From the NCBI GenBank assembly GCA_964618405.1, contig CAZUAY010000115.1, positions 1 to 12,033 on the forward strand: DNA of 12,033 nt. The letters are read 5' to 3'. The stretch is from JBBQIY01 sp964618405 (GTDB lineage: Bacteria; Verrucomicrobiota; Kiritimatiellia; RFP12; UBA3636). The position numbers and the translations under genes were made by a program. The notes beneath the pieces are model-generated. The model saw nothing but the letters and a program-made list of their open reading frames with translations. It had not been told where the DNA came from and made no database searches. Below are positions 6,884 to 11,978 of this stretch, piece after piece (positions within the stretch are counted from its first letter, which is position 1; each line of letters starts with the position of its first letter).

Positions 6884-7774
6884 TTAATTGTTTTGAAGCG
6901 TTTCCCAGACCTTGCGGATGTCTTCCGCAGAGGCTCCATCGGTTTCAACGACGGCTTTCGACTGGATTTGCGCCAGCGTGACCGCCTTATCATAGCGTAC
7001 ACGGCCTGCCACACGCGCTCCCAGCGCTTTTGCTTTCTTTTCGATGCGTTCCGTCACCTCGGGATTGATGTCCCACTTGTTGACGCAAACCCATGCGGGC
7101 ACTTCAAAATGATGTGCCAACGCTAAGACGCGCTCAAGATCGTGTTCGCCAGCGACCGTCGGTTCGGTTACCACCAGAACTTCTGAAGCGCCCGTAATGG
7201 AGGCGATAACAGCGCAGCCAATCCCTGGAGGCCCGTCCGTGATAATCATCGACTGTTGACGTGTTTCCGCCAGCTTGCGGGTTTCGCTTCTGACAAGTGA
7301 AACGAGCTTACCAGAATTCTCCCCTCCAGCCGATAGCTTTGCATGCACCATCGTGCCGCAGCGCGTATCCGAAACCATCCACTTTCCACAAAGACGGTCT
7401 GGAAAATCAATAGCCTTCACAGGACAGAAGCGCACACAAACTCCACAACCTTCGCAGGCTGTTGGTTCAATCTTATAAACCTTGCGTCCCGTCTCGTCCG
7501 TCGTGTGCTTCACTGAATCAAATCGACAAAGCTCCTCGCAAAGTCCGCACGCTGTACAAGCGTCACTTCGTATAATCGCCTCACGGCCACTGATAAAGTC
7601 TGTCGTTTGAAGGATCTCGGGAACCAGCACCAGATGCAGGTCCGCCGCATCGACATCGCAGTCGGCAAGGATCGCCTCGCCTTGAGCCAGAACGGCAAAA
7701 GAGGCAGTAATGCTTGTCTTTCCAGTTCCACCTTTGCCACTGATGACAACCAGCTCTCTTATTTCGCTACTCAT
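6884..7774 (-). CDS. MinD-superfamily P-loop ATPase with inserted 2x[4Fe-4S] ferredoxin domain (A)
   Basis: A 296-residue cytoplasmic ATPase of the ParA/MinD deviant Walker class. The P-loop is SGKGGTGKT (12-20) with the signature first Lys; Walker A' follows in ILADCDVDAADLHL (35-48); TDGPPGIG (179-186) is the switch segment; VTEPT and VNKWD (about 202-235) are typical of the fold. Inserted near residues 66-120 is a bacterial ferredoxin domain with CTACGLCEELC (C73, C76, C79, C83) and CEGCGVCVRFCP (C107, C110, C113, C117), enough for two [4Fe-4S] clusters. Further Cys at 129 and 139 follow. The frame opens with a TTG four codons upstream; the ATG at 7774 has GGA at a good distance. Proteins of this build occur in pairs in anaerobes, including the Orange Protein complex. 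It probably couples ATP binding to loading or transfer of a metal cluster with ATPase B next door. Confidence 0.9.
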   Translation of the reverse strand: MSSEIRELVVISGKGGTGKTSITASFAVLAQGEAILADCDVDAADLHLVLVPEILQTTDFISGREAIIRSDACTACGLCEELCRFDSVKHTTDETGRKVYKIEPTACEGCGVCVRFCPVKAIDFPDRLCGKWMVSDTRCGTMVHAKLSAGGENSGKLVSLVRSETRKLAETRQQSMIITDGPPGIGCAVIASITGASEVLVVTEPTVAGEHDLERVLALAHHFEVPAWVCVNKWDINPEVTERIEKKAKALGARVAGRVRYDKAVTLAQIQSKAVVETDGASAEDIRKVWETLQNN

Positions 7775-7805
7775 TTTTAATTCCAATCTCTTCTCGAAAG
7801 CAAGT

Positions 7806-8657
7806 TCATGAGGCAGTACCCGTCGGCTGACTTTTGATTGTCGCTAACAAACTAGTAAATACCGTTTTATATTCCGGCAGCACATCCACGGCCAGCTCTC
7901 CTCTTGAATACGCCTTGGCGATACGCCTATCGTCAGGAATCTCCGCAAGAAGAGTTATGCTCTCTTTTGCGCAGTAATCCTGAACTCGTTGGTCTCCACT
8001 ACCTGCTCTGTTGACAACCACGCCAAACGGCAATTTTAGTTCCCGTGCCAGATCAATCGCCAACTTCAGATCATTCAACCCGAAAGGCGTCGGTTCGGTT
8101 ACCAGCACCACGTAGTCGCTTCCTCGCATCGTCGCCACGACGGGGCATGCCGTTCCCGGAGGTGCATCAAGAATCGCATCACGACTCGGATTAATTTTAG
8201 ATTTCACCGCATGGATAACAGGAGAAGCCATCGCTCCGCCAACGTTTAGACGTCCCTGGATAAGCGTCACATCGCCACTCTTCAGCGTCTCAATGACACC
8301 CACCTTCCTACGAACTTCTGTCATCGCTCCCTGCGGACAAACACGAATGCATCCGCCACAACCGTGGCAAAGTTCTGGGAAAACAAGGACTTTTGTGCCA
8401 AGAACCGCCAATGCCTTATACTCGCAGAAATTACTGCACGCCTTGCAGCCATCGCAAAGCGATTCGTCGATCTCGGGAATCGGCTGAGTCACGTCCTCTG
8501 GATCTCCCACACACTCACCCCGGAGAAATAGACCCGCATTCGGCTCTTCCACGTCGCAGTCAAATAAAATGCTCGACGCTCCCGCAATACGGGCGAGATT
8601 TGCGGATACCGTTGTCTTGCCAGTTCCGCCCTTTCCTGATGCAATTGCTATGATCAT
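7806..8657 (-). CDS. MinD-superfamily P-loop ATPase with inserted 2x[4Fe-4S] ferredoxin domain (B)
   Basis: A 283-residue paralogue of the neighbouring ATPase, clearly diverged from it. The P-loop IASGKGGTGKT (5-15) starts almost at the N-terminus, followed by LFDCDVEEPN (31-40), an inserted ferredoxin domain with CDGCKACSNFC (C68, C71, C74, C78) and CHGCGGCIRVCP (C97, C100, C103, C107), then LDAPPGTACPV and VLVTEPTPFG of the ATPase core. The frame has an earlier ATG at 8684 overlapping the preceding NifX-like gene by 23 bp. I prefer 8657 because the fold begins right there and the ATG lies 4 bp after that gene's stop, which suits coupled translation; neither start has a strong ribosome site. 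The DVEEPN form after the Walker A' aspartate, against DVDAAD in ATPase A, matches the usual two-type pairing in anaerobes, so the two probably form a heterodimer. That is inference. Confidence 0.9.
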   Translation of the reverse strand: MIIAIASGKGGTGKTTVSANLARIAGASSILFDCDVEEPNAGLFLRGECVGDPEDVTQPIPEIDESLCDGCKACSNFCEYKALAVLGTKVLVFPELCHGCGGCIRVCPQGAMTEVRRKVGVIETLKSGDVTLIQGRLNVGGAMASPVIHAVKSKINPSRDAILDAPPGTACPVVATMRGSDYVVLVTEPTPFGLNDLKLAIDLARELKLPFGVVVNRAGSGDQRVQDYCAKESITLLAEIPDDRRIAKAYSRGELAVDVLPEYKTVFTSLLATIKSQPTGTAS

Positions 8658-8661
8658 GATA

Positions 8662-9024
8662 TTACGCCCAGTGACCTTCGACATCTGCCGTTTTACTTTC
8701 GATCAGCTCACCAGCCAAATACTGTTTCAACGCCTCCTGAACGGTCGGTGCCTCACAAGGATAAACCTTGATTCCTGCTGCCGACAAAACTTTGAACGCC
8801 TTGGGACCGCAATGTCCACTGACCAGCGCTTGGGCTCCAGACTCTGCCACATTTTGTGCCGACTGAATACCGGCACCCTGCGCTGCATTCAGATTCTGTG
8901 TGTTATCCACAAGCGTAAACACTTCACACGCTGTGTCGTATATCAAGAATTTCGGCGCACGGCCAAAACGCTTATCAAGCGGGGCGAACGCATCCGTACC
9001 CGATGTTGAAAATGCTATTTTCAT
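8662..9024 (-). CDS. NifX-like metal-cluster carrier protein
   Basis: A 120-residue member of the NifX/NifB-C-terminal family with the most standard sequence of the three in this window. It starts MKIAFSTSG, has PLDKRFGRAPKFLIYD (15-30), then AAQGAGIQSAQ (47-57) and SGHCGPKAF (69-77), a loop whose His and Cys are good candidates for holding a metal or cluster. The C-terminal part (about 95-120) is a helix and a short polar tail. The ribosome site is strong (AAGGAG, complement of 9035-9040). Its stop is 4 bp before the ATG of ATPase B, so the two are probably made in fixed ratio and may act together: the ATPase as loader or releaser and this protein as acceptor. Known relatives include NifX, NafY and Orange Protein; which cluster this one binds cannot be read from sequence. 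Confidence 0.9.
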   Translation of the reverse strand: MKIAFSTSGTDAFAPLDKRFGRAPKFLIYDTACEVFTLVDNTQNLNAAQGAGIQSAQNVAESGAQALVSGHCGPKAFKVLSAAGIKVYPCEAPTVQEALKQYLAGELIESKTADVEGHWA

Positions 9025-9096
9025 TTTATTCTTTCTCCTTGTTGTTTGCGGTAAGACCTATCGGCATTACCTTAGTAATTTAGCGATTTTCTTACT

Positions 9097-9132
9097 CCTA
9101 ATCGTAATCGTAATCCTAATCGTAATCGTAAT
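9097..9132 (+). repeat. Two perfect 18-bp tandem copies built from TAATCG
   Basis: CCTAATCGTAATCGTAAT occurs at 9097-9114 and again at 9115-9132 without a base between. Each unit is itself made of a six-base TAATCG-type step. It lies in the 179-bp gap between the DUF5320-like and NifX-like genes, upstream of the latter's ribosome site. Confidence 0.95.
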
Positions 9133-9168
9133 CTCGCTATTGAAAGAATCCCGATTACGATTAGGATT
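9112..9168. repeat. 16-bp inverted repeat overlapping the tandem repeat
   Basis: AATCCTAATCGTAATC (9112-9127) is the exact reverse complement of 9153-9168, giving a 16-bp perfect stem with a 25-base loop. One arm belongs to the tandem copies at 9097-9132. In the transcript of the - strand block this would form a stable hairpin between two genes and could act as an RNA processing or stability element. Confidence 0.85.
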
Positions 9169-9173
9169 GAAAC

Positions 9174-9191
9174 GGCACTTAAATTAGTGCC
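9174..9191 (-). terminator. Weak hairpin after the DUF5320-like gene
   Basis: GGCACT and AGTGCC pair around a six-base loop, 12 bases after the stop at 9204 on the - strand. The stem is only 6 bp and no T run follows, so it is at most a leaky or attenuating stop. Confidence 0.35.
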
Positions 9192-9203
9192 ATTCGGTCG
9201 GGA

Positions 9204-9548
9204 TCAAAGTTCCGTAATCCGTTTCTGGATCGCGTCAATCTGAGCCTGCAGCACTTTGGTCTGGTTTGTGAGAACCTGCTTTTCATCCGCTTCTGGTGCG
9301 GAACCTGCAGCAGTAGCTAAAAATTGGTTTCTGAAGCCACGACCAAAGTCGCCTACTGCACGTCCCATTCCACGACCGAGCCCGCGACCACAGCCATCTG
9401 CTGCACGTCCCCTGCCGCGGCCTAAGCCACGACCACCGCCTAAAGCTAAATTGCCTAATTCCGGTGTCGCGTTACCTGCGCAGCGACCCGCCGCGCGTCC
9501 TGTCATTGGACCCGCTCCTGCGGGACCTGTTTTATCTCCTCTTGGCAT
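9204..9548 (-). CDS. Gly/Arg-rich DUF5320-like small protein
   Basis: A 114-residue protein with the characteristic opening MPRGDKTGPAGAGPMTGR (1-18), which I recognise as the DUF5320 type found beside NifX-like and ferredoxin-MinD genes in anaerobes. Residues 1-25 are followed by a Gly/Arg-rich stretch (about 37-72, repeated GRGxGRG and GRGLGRG) with C23 and C53, and the last 28 residues (87-114) are a polar helix with heptad spacing (VLTNQTKVLQAQIDAIQKRI), likely a coiled coil for self-association. The ribosome site is very strong (AGGAGG, complement of 9555-9560, six bases from the ATG), so high expression is expected. The biochemical role of the family is not known. The flexible, positively charged body and coiled-coil end would suit a scaffold or adaptor for the cluster-carrying proteins, which is inference. 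Confidence 0.85.
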   Translation of the reverse strand: MPRGDKTGPAGAGPMTGRAAGRCAGNATPELGNLALGGGRGLGRGRGRAADGCGRGLGRGMGRAVGDFGRGFRNQFLATAAGSAPEADEKQVLTNQTKVLQAQIDAIQKRITEL

Positions 9549-9660
9549 AATATGCCTCCTTTTGTTTTGCGCTCAACATTATTTTAAAGTTGCGGTAGCG
9601 TTCGTGAAATCCGATTGTTGAGCAAATTACCGAATTCTAAAAACAAACGCCCCGCATTAA

Positions 9661-10062
9661 TTATTCTTGCCGCCCTTCTCGGAAACGTCCACGTCTTCCC
9701 CTTCCGCTGCCACACCCTCGGCGTCTTCCGCAGCAGCCTGGCATCGAGAAAGCAAAGCGAGCAATATCTCCTTCAGAAAGAGCTTTAACAATTTCTTCCA
9801 CATCACCGCACACAAAAGATACAAGGGTAATTCCTGAATCAGTCAGCACGCCTTGGAATGGCAATGAAATCGCACCGCAAACCAATGTCTTCACCTCGTT
9901 ATCAAGCAACCACTGGATCATCCCGCCAATGCCATCATCTTGGATGCTCCCTGTGCTTTTTGAGAGTGCCATTTTCTGACCGTTACTAAGCATCAAAAAA
10001 TCTCTTGCCGTGTCAAACACGGGAGCGATGCGTTGTTCATAAACTGAGATGGCTGTTTTCAT
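9661..10062 (-). CDS. NifX-like protein with Cys/Arg/Gly-rich C-terminal tail
   Basis: A 133-residue protein, first gene of the - strand block. Residues 1-105 follow the NifX-type fold: MKTAISVYEQRIAPVFDTARDFL (opening strand and the PVFD segment), GGMIQWLLDNEVKTLVCGAI (46-65, with C62) and ITLVSFVCGDVEEIVKAL (78-95, with C85). The tail (106-133) is unusual in composition: MPGCCGRRRGCGSGRGRRGRF, with C110, C111 and C117 in an Arg/Gly-rich string. This tail occurs in a subgroup of the family in anaerobes and may bind metal or nucleic acid. The ATG at 10062 is the first in frame after a stop and fits the family start, but no ribosome site precedes it. A sigma-54-like element at 10075-10091 would place transcription start almost at the ATG; a sigma-70-like one lies further up. 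Confidence 0.86.
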   Translation of the reverse strand: MKTAISVYEQRIAPVFDTARDFLMLSNGQKMALSKSTGSIQDDGIGGMIQWLLDNEVKTLVCGAISLPFQGVLTDSGITLVSFVCGDVEEIVKALSEGDIARFAFSMPGCCGRRRGCGSGRGRRGRFREGRQE

Positions 10063-10074
10063 GCTTATCTAGTA

Positions 10075-10091
10075 TGCACAAGCCATGCCAA
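10075..10091 (-). promoter_or_regulatory. Sigma-54 (-24/-12) promoter candidate
   Basis: On the - strand TTGGCATGGCTTGTGCA matches the consensus YTGGCACGRNNNTTGCW at 15 of 17 positions, with the invariant GG and GC ten bases apart. It faces the metal-cluster block. The predicted start of transcription is near 10064, only two bases before the ATG at 10062, which would make a leaderless message; that is the main doubt. The orp operons of Desulfovibrio use sigma-54. Confidence 0.45.
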
Positions 10092-10106
10092 CCTCACTAT
10101 TTAAAA

Positions 10107-10136
10107 TAAATAGAACCGTAACATATTATCATTCAA
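10107..10136 (-). promoter_or_regulatory. Sigma-70-like promoter candidate
   Basis: On the - strand TTGAAT (10136-10131) and TATTTA (10112-10107) stand 18 bp apart, giving a transcript start near 10100 and a leader of about 38 bases. The -35 box abuts the palindrome at 10138-10154, a normal place for a regulator to act. Confidence 0.4.
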
Positions 10137-10137
10137 C

Positions 10138-10154
10138 AGCTTATTTAATAAGCT
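10138..10154. promoter_or_regulatory. Operator-like palindrome
   Basis: AGCTTATTTAATAAGCT is a perfect palindrome with 8-bp arms around one central base. Outer TTCAAC (10132-10137) and GTTGAA (10159-10164) extend the symmetry with four unpaired bases on one side. No T run follows, and it lies directly upstream of the -35-like box, so a protein-binding site is more likely than a terminator. Confidence 0.5.
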
Positions 10155-10178
10155 CTTCGTTGAAAACTATAATGTGAC

Positions 10179-10227
10179 GTTGCATTTATGTTGCATACAC
10201 TTGCAATACCAGTTGCGAAAACGCAAC
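10179..10227. repeat. TTGC repeats at about one DNA turn spacing
   Basis: GTTGCAT at 10179 and 10190, TTGCAA at 10201 and GTTGCG at 10212 follow each other at 10-11 bp steps. The last forms a hairpin with CGCAAC (10222-10227, loop AAAA). The spacing puts all sites on one face of the helix, as for an activator or other multimeric DNA-binding protein, 115-165 bp upstream of the first gene of the - strand block. Confidence 0.55.
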
Positions 10228-10274
10228 AATCCAATCCGTATACCCGCAATGCAAGCATGGGCACTGGGAGAACG

Positions 10275-10354
10275 GGCATCTTGCCTGTTTGATGAAACGC
10301 GGCGCGGGCGCCGCGTCAACATAGCAGAGCAGCCCCATGCACAGGCAAGATGCC
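10275..10354. repeat. Nested palindromic element
   Basis: The outer arms GGCATCTTGCCTGT (10275-10288) and its exact complement (10341-10354) enclose an inner GC-rich palindrome ACGCGGCGC/GCGCCGCGT (10297-10305, 10308-10316). The layout resembles REP- or MITE-like intergenic elements. The GCACTGGGAG just before it also occurs at 5576-5585. Confidence 0.75.
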
Positions 10355-10485
10355 TATGCGTAGGGCAAGAACCGTAGATTGAATAGATTATCCCAAGGTT
10401 ATCGCCTCGCCATCTCTCTCAGCCAAAGTAGTGGCGGCTAATCACTGTACGGTGAATACTGTCAAGGACTGGAAACCATGGACAA

Positions 10486-10538
10486 GTAATCGGTCAGTGA
10501 CCGGGGGGCAAGTATGTGGGTAATAGGGTTTGGGGTTT
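10486..10538 (-). repeat. Right copy of the 53-bp long-range inverted repeat
   Basis: This is the reverse complement of 1-53 with two mismatches. The outer end, facing away from the enclosed 10.4 kb, reads GGG TTT GGGG after a GGG and a GGGGGG, so four G runs are kept on this strand. Immediately outside is TTTAAACACAGAG. No target-site duplication can be checked because the left copy starts at the window edge. Confidence 0.93.
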
Positions 10539-10540
10539 AA

Positions 10541-10567
10541 ACACAGAGAGTTTGAGACACAGAGAGA
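10541..10567 (+). repeat. CACAGAGAG direct repeat pair
   Basis: CACAGAGAG occurs at 10542-10550 and 10558-10566, separated by seven bases, immediately outside the right inverted repeat copy. It lies in non-coding DNA and has no evident function. Confidence 0.7.
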
Positions 10568-10579
10568 AGGGAAAAAGGG

Positions 10580-10645
10580 CTGACCGGTTGGATCGACAAC
10601 GTGCGGCTGATCGAAGGGACTAAGCGAATTTCACACAACCATTGA
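10580..10645 (+). pseudogene. C-terminal remnant of a carbohydrate-binding-like protein
   Basis: A 21-codon open stretch ending in a stop reads LTGWIDNVRLIEGTKRISHNH. The GWIDNVRL phrase is typical of the last strand of beta-sandwich modules at the end of large secreted proteins. It has no start, and the frame is closed by a stop at 10553, so this would be a fragment left by deletion or insertion next to the right inverted repeat. The call rests on one short phrase. Confidence 0.25.
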
Positions 10646-10652
10646 AATGGAA

Positions 10653-11816
10653 TCACGCAAATTCAAGACAACGTTTCCTGTAATACAGATAATCTTCGTA
10701 CGAAACTTCTTCCGGTACGCCGTGATCGCAGGTTGGAATATATCCGCCACGCGAGCGCATAGTCGGGAACACCTTGTTTACAAGCTTATCTATAGCGACT
10801 CTGCCCTTCGCCAGCTCGCGTTTATCTACTCCGCCGGAGATTATGAGATCAGGATACTCTGTTCCAAGCGCGATAACATCGCATCCGGACGCCACTTCGA
10901 AGGGCGACATTTTATTGAACCCGAGATCCATATAAAGCGGAATCGCCGCACCGATCCGCCCGTCAGTCGCAAGATGCGGATACAACCGCCGTGTTTGATC
11001 GAGTTGTCTTTTTTTGATGTTTACGAGAAGCTGCTGATAATACGGAAAAAGAAACTCCCGTATCATATCAGGTGAAATAAGCGTGCCGTGATTGTAACAG
11101 ATATCCTCGTCAAACAGAATTTCGTCAATACTCACATGTTTTTGGGTTTTAGAAAGAACAGCATCAGCAAGCTCAAACCAGGTTGTCATACAATCATTAA
11201 TCAGTTCAGGCTCATCGTAAAATTTATACAAAAGCCTTTCTGGTCCCATCAGACTGCGCAGATACATGTAACCGCCGACAACCACCTGCCTGATAAACAA
11301 CCCTTGACCTGCGGCTGTAACAGCCCTTTGCATGTTCGCCTCAAATCCAAAATAACGTTCCGGTGTTTCCGGATCAAGGCGCCATTTACACAGCTCAACC
11401 CAACTTTTCATGTCCTTAACCGGATGATCAAGATACTGCGGCATGAACCCGGATCGACGCCCCTTGAAACAAAGAACATGCCGCCCCACCGCGTCGCGAA
11501 CAACCTCAAGTTCTCCACGATCCTCAAGAATTTCGGCATCAAATTGCGGGCAAAAAGCCCCCTCACACCCGCCCAGACCGCCAAGCGTATGTGCGTATGG
11601 CGGATCGAATCCGAACAAGATGTCCAAGGGAACGTCCGCAGGCATCCCCTGCTCTTTCCAGCGATCAAGACAGTAATAGCCAAACTCGCACTGATACAAC
11701 GGCGCATTTGGTTTCAAGTCGTAAATATCGCGCATTTTGAGTGCCCCGGGCGCTGTATCTGCGTACGGAACAAGTCCATGAATTCCATCCTGCAACGTTG
11801 CTTTCATATTTCGCAT
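10653..11816 (-). CDS. Uroporphyrinogen decarboxylase (URO-D) superfamily protein
   Basis: A 387-residue protein of the URO-D/MtaA-type TIM-barrel superfamily, cytoplasmic, with no signal peptide. Recognisable parts are the mid-region FDEDICYNHGTLISPDMIREFLFPYY (235-260), TDGRIGAAIPLYMDLGFNKMSPFE (284-307), ISGGVDKRELAKG (326-338) and the ending GGYIPTCDHGVPEEVSYEDYLYYRK (357-381). True HemE is a little shorter and has a different N-terminal Arg motif, which I do not see, so heme synthesis is unlikely. Many such paralogues in Lentisphaerae-like genomes are annotated as methyltransferase-type proteins of unknown substrate. The MtaA zinc motif (HxC) is not clear. The ATG at 11816 is followed by another at 11807; neither has a good ribosome site. 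It lies outside the long inverted repeats and is separated by 590 bp from the metal-cluster block, so I see no operon link. Confidence 0.86.
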   Translation of the reverse strand: MRNMKATLQDGIHGLVPYADTAPGALKMRDIYDLKPNAPLYQCEFGYYCLDRWKEQGMPADVPLDILFGFDPPYAHTLGGLGGCEGAFCPQFDAEILEDRGELEVVRDAVGRHVLCFKGRRSGFMPQYLDHPVKDMKSWVELCKWRLDPETPERYFGFEANMQRAVTAAGQGLFIRQVVVGGYMYLRSLMGPERLLYKFYDEPELINDCMTTWFELADAVLSKTQKHVSIDEILFDEDICYNHGTLISPDMIREFLFPYYQQLLVNIKKRQLDQTRRLYPHLATDGRIGAAIPLYMDLGFNKMSPFEVASGCDVIALGTEYPDLIISGGVDKRELAKGRVAIDKLVNKVFPTMRSRGGYIPTCDHGVPEEVSYEDYLYYRKRCLEFA

Positions 11817-11845
11817 TTTCTATCATATTCCGTAACCGTTCACGG

Positions 11846-11851
11846 AGTATA
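11846..11851 (-). promoter_or_regulatory. -10 box candidate for the URO-D-family gene
   Basis: TATACT on the - strand, 30 bases before the ATG at 11816, matches five of six consensus bases. Upstream sequence offers only a poor -35 (CTTCAC at 16 bp or TTCACA at 15 bp). Confidence 0.35.
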
Positions 11852-11978
11852 AACAACACTGATTTATGTGAAGAATAGCATTGTCGCGGCAGTAATGTCC
11901 AGCGCAAAAAAAAAAATTTGGGCTGAACTCATCGCCCGGAATGTTGTACCTTGCTTCATATTGTCAGATATTTTAGTC

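Larger units (their letters stand above)
10063..10652. other. 590-bp intergenic region rich in structure, no intact gene
   Basis: Between the first NifX-like gene and the UroD-family stop, both on the - strand, I find no intact gene. From left to right it holds a sigma-54-like element (10075-10091), a sigma-70-like promoter (10107-10136) with an overlapping palindrome (10138-10154), a phased TTGC repeat array (10179-10227), a nested palindromic element (10275-10354), the right copy of the long inverted repeat (10486-10538), a CACAGAGAG pair (10541-10567) and a short coding remnant (10580-10645). The first 200 bp are AT-rich. Confidence 0.8.

Noticed and set aside
9097..9168. A CRISPR array, because of the repeated 18-bp units.
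   Set aside because: The copies are directly adjacent with no spacers, are built from a 6-bp step, and no cas gene is present.
9256..9621. A 121-residue Pro-rich open frame on the + strand.
   Set aside because: It is the antisense reading of the Gly/Arg-rich gene on the - strand, which has the strong ribosome site and the family opening.
6480..10062. A nitrogen-fixation (nif) gene cluster, because NifX- and NifU-like proteins are present.
   Set aside because: No nifHDK, nifB, nifEN or radical-SAM gene is here, and the ferredoxin-MinD pair and DUF5320-like protein point to the ORP-type context instead.
10179..10227. Replication or plasmid iterons.
   Set aside because: The sites are short and imperfect, there is no rep gene or DnaA-box cluster, and their position suits a promoter-upstream array better.
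10383..10523. A 46-codon open stretch on the + strand (PSLSAKVVAANHCTVNTVKDWKPW) running into the right inverted repeat, which looked like part of a transposase helix-turn-helix.
   Set aside because: It has no start codon, its length is common by chance and the motif is too short to name a family.
10653..11816. Heme-pathway HemE.
   Set aside because: The protein is longer, lacks the N-terminal Arg motif I would expect, and has no heme genes nearby; a URO-D-family paralogue fits better.
11088..11852. A 254-residue open frame on the + strand.
   Set aside because: It is the antisense of the URO-D-family gene and shows no domain, ribosome site or coding-like composition.
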